Shown: one piece after another, positions 7,319 to 10,903 of the stretch | Position numbering within the stretch: position 1 is the first letter of the stretch | Layout of the letters: every line of letters starts with the position of its first letter | Assembly (NCBI GenBank): GCA_964597075.1 | Contig: CAZQXC010000084.1 | Coordinates: 1-10,903 of the forward strand | Source: UBA2336 sp964597075 | Lineage (GTDB): Bacteria > Bacteroidota > Bacteroidia > Cytophagales > Cyclobacteriaceae | Direction: 5' to 3' | DNA length: 10,903 nucleotides | Translations under genes and position numbers: made by a program | The notes under the pieces: model-generated | What the model was told of the DNA's origin: nothing | The model's input: the letters and a program-made list of their open reading frames with translations, nothing else | Database searches by the model: none

Positions 7319-7323
7319 GACCT

Positions 7324-8658
7324 ATGAGCAAACTGTGGCAAAAAGATAAAGACTCTTTAAAATCTGTTGAATCCTTTACGGTTGGGAAGGATCGAGAGCT
7401 GGACATGTACCTCGCTCCATTCGATGTATTGGGTTCATTGGCTCACATCCGTATGCTGGAGTCGATCGGGTTGCTGACAAAAGAAGAACTGGAGATATTA
7501 TCCGGTGAATTGAAATTAATTTACAAGCGTATTGAAGCGGGTGATTTCAGAATTGAAGAAGGTGTAGAAGATATTCATTCTCAGGTTGAACTGGAGCTAA
7601 CGAAAAAACTGGGCGATGTTGGAAAAAAAATTCACAGCGGCCGCTCGCGTAACGACCAGGTATTGGTAGATATTAAATTGTATTTGCGCAATGAAATTGA
7701 ACAACTGGTAATTGAAATTAAGAGCGTGTTCGATCTGCTGATCGTGCAAAGCGAAAAGCACAAACAGTTTTTATTGCCGGGGTATACGCATTTTCAATTG
7801 GCCATGCCATCATCTTTTGGGTTATGGTTTGGAGCGTATGCTGAAAGCCTGGTGGATGATGTAATAACGCTGGAGGCGGCTTATCGGGTGGTAAATAAAA
7901 ATCCATTAGGCTCGGCCGCTGGCTATGGCTCTTCTTTTCCGTTGAACAGAAAGATGACTACCGAGTTGCTTGGGTTTGATGATCTGAACTACAACGTGGT
8001 GTATGCACAGATGGGGCGAGGAAAAACAGAGCGCATTGTTGCATCGGCTTTGGCCAATGTAGCGGCAACCTTGGGCAAGCTTTCTACGGATGCCTGTTTG
8101 TTCCTCAATCAGAATTTTGGCTTCATCAGCTTTCCGGATGAGTTGACTACCGGCTCCAGCATTATGCCTCATAAAAAGAATCCGGATGTCTTTGAATTGA
8201 TCCGGGCACGGTGCAATCAGGTGATGGCACTTCCGAATGACATTACGTTGATGATCGCCAACCTGCCCTCCGGCTATCACCGCGATTTGCAATTGCTGAA
8301 GGAAGTACTGTTTCCGACTATTCAGCAGTTGAAAGATTGTTTGAAAATGACCCATCTGATGCTATCCAATATTCAGGTAAAGGAGAATATTCTGAAGAAT
8401 GACACGTATAAATTTTTATTTAGCGTAGAGGAAGTAAATAAGTTGGTGCTGGCGGGAATGCCTTTCCGGGATGCGTATAAGAAAATTGGATTGAACATTG
8501 AGAAAGGTGAGTACAAGCCCGATAAAAAGGTGGAGCATACCCATCAAGGAAGTATAGGGAAATTATGCAATGATGAGATTGCACGGATGATGAAAGAAGT
8601 GTTGGAGAAATTCTGGTTCAACCGGGTGCATGAGGCTATTCAAAAATTATCAAGTTAA
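7324..8658 (+). CDS. argH: Argininosuccinate lyase
   Basis: ArgH splits argininosuccinate into arginine and fumarate, the last step. The 444 residues form a complete fumarase/aspartase superfamily enzyme. IHSGRSRNDQ is near residue 107 and GYTHFQLAMP carries the catalytic His region. The superfamily signature GSSIMPHKKNPD (residues about 278-289) holds the flexible catalytic-serine loop. The N-terminus (KLWQKDKDSLKSVESFTVG) is of the type I know from Bacteroidota rather than the WGGRF form of proteobacteria. The ATG lies 10 bases after the argE stop, with no Shine-Dalgarno sequence, because repeat copy B occupies that space. It is the last gene of the operon, and a palindromic element starts directly after its stop codon. 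Confidence 0.97.
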   Translation: MSKLWQKDKDSLKSVESFTVGKDRELDMYLAPFDVLGSLAHIRMLESIGLLTKEELEILSGELKLIYKRIEAGDFRIEEGVEDIHSQVELELTKKLGDVGKKIHSGRSRNDQVLVDIKLYLRNEIEQLVIEIKSVFDLLIVQSEKHKQFLLPGYTHFQLAMPSSFGLWFGAYAESLVDDVITLEAAYRVVNKNPLGSAAGYGSSFPLNRKMTTELLGFDDLNYNVVYAQMGRGKTERIVASALANVAATLGKLSTDACLFLNQNFGFISFPDELTTGSSIMPHKKNPDVFELIRARCNQVMALPNDITLMIANLPSGYHRDLQLLKEVLFPTIQQLKDCLKMTHLMLSNIQVKENILKNDTYKFLFSVEEVNKLVLAGMPFRDAYKKIGLNIEKGEYKPDKKVEHTHQGSIGKLCNDEIARMMKEVLEKFWFNRVHEAIQKLSS

Positions 8659-8827
8659 CGTCATTGCGAGCGGAAGCGTGGAATGAGCGATGGAGTGAAG
8701 CCTGTCTGCCGAACAGGCAGGCAATCTCAATCTTCACGCTTAGTTCCTATTATGTAGTGAGGGATTGCTTCGTCACGCAAAATTTTTTGCTAAAAATACT
8801 GTTTGGGAAGCGTTCCTCGCAATGACG
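8659..8827. repeat. Palindromic interspersed (MITE/REP-like) element
   Basis: The ends are a perfect 12-bp inverted repeat: CGTCATTGCGAG (8659-8670) and CTCGCAATGACG (8816-8827). Inside are a 9-bp stem at 8700-8722 (GCCTGTCTG with CAGGCAGGC, one G-T pair), a GCAATC/GATTGC pair near 8721 and 8762, and GCAAAATTTTTTGC at 8777-8790. I recognise the CGTCATTGCGAG...CTCGCAATGACG pattern as a non-coding repeat common in Bacteroidota and some other bacteria. It has no open frame of note. It begins immediately after the argH stop and lies between convergent genes, so it may end transcription from both sides, though there is no clear T run after the outer stem. Confidence 0.85.
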
Positions 8828-8840
8828 TCAAATATTTTCT

Positions 8841-8873
8841 CGTCATTGTGCCTGCTTGCTTAGGGCTAATGAC
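8841..8873. repeat. Partial second copy of the interspersed repeat end, or small hairpin
   Basis: CGTCATTG (8841-8848) repeats the left end of the preceding element, and GTCATT (8842-8847) is complementary to AATGAC (8868-8873). It ends 3 bases before the stop codon of the minus-strand gene. It could be a decayed fragment of the same repeat family, or a short 3' hairpin for the minus-strand transcript. Confidence 0.45.
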
Positions 8874-8876
8874 AGT

Positions 8877-9389
8877 TTAAAACTTTTCAGACCCTTTATC
8901 AGAAAATCTCGTAGACTTAAAATCCTTATTCCACGTAAGCACATCTTCCAATACAGTTACCTTGCGCAAGGAGCCATTTAAAACAATTTCATCCCCCCAG
9001 GTGGCGGTAAGCTTTTCTGTACTGCCCCACGCATTGAAAAAACTATAATATCCACCCTTGGGCTTGTACATGGTTTGGCCATCCGTTTCGGATTCAATAA
9101 CCATATTCTCTTTCTCAATTCTCGACTTCAATTTTTCCTTAAAGTTGGGTAGGGCTTGATAGTCGTTAATGTAAAGTGTGCCAGTCCTAAATCCTGTGGT
9201 GGCTATCGAGGCGAGCAACAACGGATAAAATATACCTGCCATCAGTATAAAACCCACACTTACATCCCATACCGAGTGATCCATATAAGCGGTGAGAAAA
9301 GTAAACAGGTTAAACAGCACGAGCAGAATACCGGCCAGTTTCAAAAAAGTTTTAATACTCCATTTCGATATCTCCTTTCGGATACGCAT
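8877..9389 (-). CDS. Hypothetical membrane protein with two transmembrane segments
   Basis: I do not recognise this 170-residue protein. After a short basic N-terminus (MRIRKEISKW) there are two hydrophobic segments, about residues 15-34 (rich in L, F, V) and 43-66, joined by a short loop with Asp and His. A soluble domain of about 100 residues follows, with a Lys/Glu-rich stretch (84-96) and then beta-prone sequence (GGYYSFFNAWGS, 112-123; GDEIVLNGSLRKVTVL, 132-147). The basic N-terminus and the following soluble part suggest both ends face the cytoplasm. No catalytic motif or cysteine is visible. It is divergent from the M48 protease with 41 bases between them and convergent with argH. The coding bias and clean termination support a real gene, and the function is open. 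Confidence 0.75.
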   Translation of the reverse strand: MRIRKEISKWSIKTFLKLAGILLVLFNLFTFLTAYMDHSVWDVSVGFILMAGIFYPLLLASIATTGFRTGTLYINDYQALPNFKEKLKSRIEKENMVIESETDGQTMYKPKGGYYSFFNAWGSTEKLTATWGDEIVLNGSLRKVTVLEDVLTWNKDFKSTRFSDKGSEKF

Positions 9390-9430
9390 AACTTGAACTA
9401 ATTTTCCGCAAAATAAGTATTGTATCTGTT
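9390..9430. promoter_or_regulatory. Shared divergent promoter region
   Basis: Only 41 bases separate the two divergent start codons, so both promoters must lie here or inside the opposite gene. Toward the minus-strand gene, TTATTTTG (complement of 9409-9416) matches the Bacteroidota TAnnTTTG element at 7 of 8 positions. Toward the protease, TAATTTTC (9399-9406) also matches 7 of 8. Neither has a clear upstream TTTG element at the right distance, so these are weak guesses. Confidence 0.3.
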
Positions 9431-10661
9431 ATGAATCTATCTCCTGAAATTCTTTTGTGGATTATTGTGGGCATTGTGGTGGTCAGTTTTGTCTTCGGTC
9501 AGGTACTGGAATATATCAACCTGAAAGCCATGCGCACTGATATCCCTGCCGATGTCGCTGCCTTTTACGAAAAGGAGAAGTATGAAAAGTCGCAGCGGTA
9601 TCATAAAGAAGTTACCCGTTTTTCATTTCTGAGTTCTGTAGTGAGTTTTGCTCTTTCGTTATTGATGCTTTTGTTGGGCGGTTTTGGGTGGGTAGACGGA
9701 TTACTTTGGGCAGTTACCGAAAATCAATTGGCGTTAGCCCTGCTCTTCTTTGGCGCACTTGGTATTGCTTCCGATGTGCTAACGCTGCCATTCCAGTGGT
9801 ATGGCACGTTTGTTATTGAGGAGAAATATGGTTTTAATAAAACCACCGTAAAAACTTTTATCATCGATAAGCCGAAAGGCTATGTGCTAGGTGCACTTAT
9901 TGGCGGGGGCTTGTTGGCTGCCCTGATCTTCCTGGTAGAAACCATCGGGCCTGATTTCTGGATATGGTTTGCGGCTATTGCCTGCGGATTTATGTTGTTT
10001 ATGAACATGTTTTATACTTCGCTTATCCTTCCTCTGTTTAATAAGCTTACACCGTTACAGGATGGAGAATTAAAATCGGCCATTGAAGAATTTGCCAGGA
10101 AGATTAATTTTCCCATTACGAACGTGTTCGTTATCGATGGGTCAAAACGTTCCAATAAGGCCAATGCATTCTTTTCGGGTATAGGCAAGCGCAAGAAAAT
10201 TGTTTTGTATGATACCCTCATTTCCAACCATACCACCGAAGAATTGGTGGCGGTGCTGGCGCATGAGGTTGGTCATTACAAGAAAAAGCATATCATCTGG
10301 AGTTATGTGCTTTCTGTGGTGCAGATTTTCTTTATGTTGTTTGTGCTTTCACTGATGGTGTTCAATGAAAATTTATCGCTAGCCTTGGGCGGCAGTCAGC
10401 TGGCTATTCATTTAAACCTGCTGGCCTTCACGATTTTGTTTTCACCCATCTCTGCTGTAACCGGTCTTTTTATGAATCTGTACAGTCGCAAGAATGAATT
10501 TGAANNNNNNNNNNATGGAAACGTTCAGCGGTAAGGCACTAGCCGATGCGTTGAAAAAGCTTTCGGTAGAAAATCTCTCCAATCTACACCCACACCCGGC
10601 TTATGTATTTTTTTATTATTCCCACCCGCCCTTGTTGAAACGGTTGGAGCGGATTATCTAA
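9431..10661 (+). CDS. M48-family zinc metalloprotease, Ste24/CAAX-protease type, interrupted by an assembly gap
   Basis: This is an integral membrane protease of the Ste24 family. In eukaryotes the family trims prenylated proteins, and in bacteria the substrates are mostly unknown. Hydrophobic segments lie at about residues 7-27, 64-86, 99-120, 151-171, 175-200, 288-311 and 324-350. The zinc motif HEVGH is at residues 278-282, in LAHEVGHYKKKH. The conserved SKRSNKANAFFSG stretch (238-250) precedes it. The third zinc ligand is probably Glu356 in RKNEFE, the last residues before the N run. The frame resumes at 10515 as METFSGKALADALKKLS and ends with YVFFYYSHPPLLKRLERII at the stop 10659-10661, a typical family C-terminus. 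The expected EFEAD-x-(F/Y)-A motif lies in the gap, so about 5 residues are missing and the full protein is about 411 residues. Reading through the 10 Ns literally gives a false early stop. Confidence 0.9.
10505..10514. other. Assembly gap (10 N)
   Basis: Ten consecutive N bases lie inside the M48 protease gene. The two flanking coding parts are out of frame by one if the gap is taken as exactly 10 bases, so the N count is a placeholder. The true gap must be a multiple of three, most likely 15 bases from the family motif. Confidence 0.95.
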
Positions 10662-10903
10662 ATTATTGTTTCTTCTTTCTTGCAGAATTCTATAACGGAT
10701 CCTGAGTTTGATCCACTGTGTCCTCTTCGAGAGACACAGCGAAGAAGTGAAAAACACCACTGTCAGTTCAGCTGCGCCAATTGCACATTAACGTTTGTGT
10801 TTATTTAGTGCCGGGTATTTGAAACACGTCAGTGTCCCACGTTGATACACTAAATTAGTTGATTACATGTAAATGGCAACACTAAACCCCTGCATGGCAT
10901 ATG
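10662..10903. other. Right-edge region without a recognisable gene, with short repeats
   Basis: No convincing gene is seen in these 242 bases. CTGTGTC (10716-10722) pairs with GACACAG (10733-10739), possibly the transcript end of the protease gene, but no T run follows. ATTTAGTG (10803-10810) is the exact reverse complement of CACTAAAT (10848-10855), and ACACTAAA occurs directly repeated at 10847-10854 and 10879-10886. An ATG at 10873 opens a frame (MATLNPCMAY) that runs off the window and could be the start of a truncated gene, but ten codons are too few to judge. Confidence 0.45.

Noticed and set aside
7906..8355. 149-codon minus-strand frame inside argH
   Set aside because: It is a shadow of the argH coding sequence, rich in His, Gln and Arg in the way antisense frames often are.
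10515..10661. Separate small gene starting at the ATG after the N run
   Set aside because: The 48 residues match the C-terminus of the M48 protease that starts at 9431. The ATG is an internal Met codon.
1..10903. Search for a novel defence, toxin-antitoxin or biosynthetic system
   Set aside because: All recognisable genes belong to arginine synthesis or to a known protease family. The one unknown protein gives no sign of such a system.

Overview
The window looks like a piece of a Bacteroidota chromosome, most likely from a draft or metagenomic assembly because it contains a 10-base run of N. Three things point to Bacteroidota. The ornithine carbamoyltransferase is of the N-acylornithine (ArgF') type used by Bacteroides relatives. 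The first enzyme is a short GNAT protein with a cysteine cluster, as I recall from Bacteroides arginine loci. Most genes also lack an obvious Shine-Dalgarno sequence, and palindromic repeats lie between genes. A Cytophagales-like member is plausible, but I cannot prove it from this sequence.

Layout. Positions 1-213 are a non-coding left edge with several small hairpins. Positions 214-8658 are one tightly packed plus-strand operon: GNAT acyltransferase, argG, argC, argD, argF', argB, argE and argH. Gaps between genes run from a 14-base overlap to about 60 bases. Small palindromic repeats sit before argB, before argE and across the argE/argH junction. Positions 8659-8876 hold a larger palindromic interspersed repeat between convergent genes. 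A 170-residue membrane protein of unknown function (8877-9389, minus strand) is divergently transcribed from an M48/Ste24-type zinc protease (9431-10661), whose reading frame is interrupted by the N run. The last 242 bases (10662-10903) hold no recognisable gene, only short inverted and direct repeats.

How the genes work together. The eight operon genes are enough for arginine synthesis from glutamate through N-acylated intermediates, apart from the supply of carbamoyl phosphate. The GNAT acylates glutamate, ArgB phosphorylates the product, ArgC reduces it, and ArgD transaminates it to N-acylornithine. ArgF' carbamoylates that directly to N-acylcitrulline, ArgE removes the acyl group to give citrulline, and ArgG and ArgH make arginine. 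There is no argJ and no classical argF. ArgF' has Val at residue 90, the known selectivity position, which predicts N-succinyl rather than N-acetyl intermediates. I found no defence system, CRISPR array or mobile-element gene. The interest lies in the succinyl-type pathway and in repeats that have become part of coding and translation-start regions.
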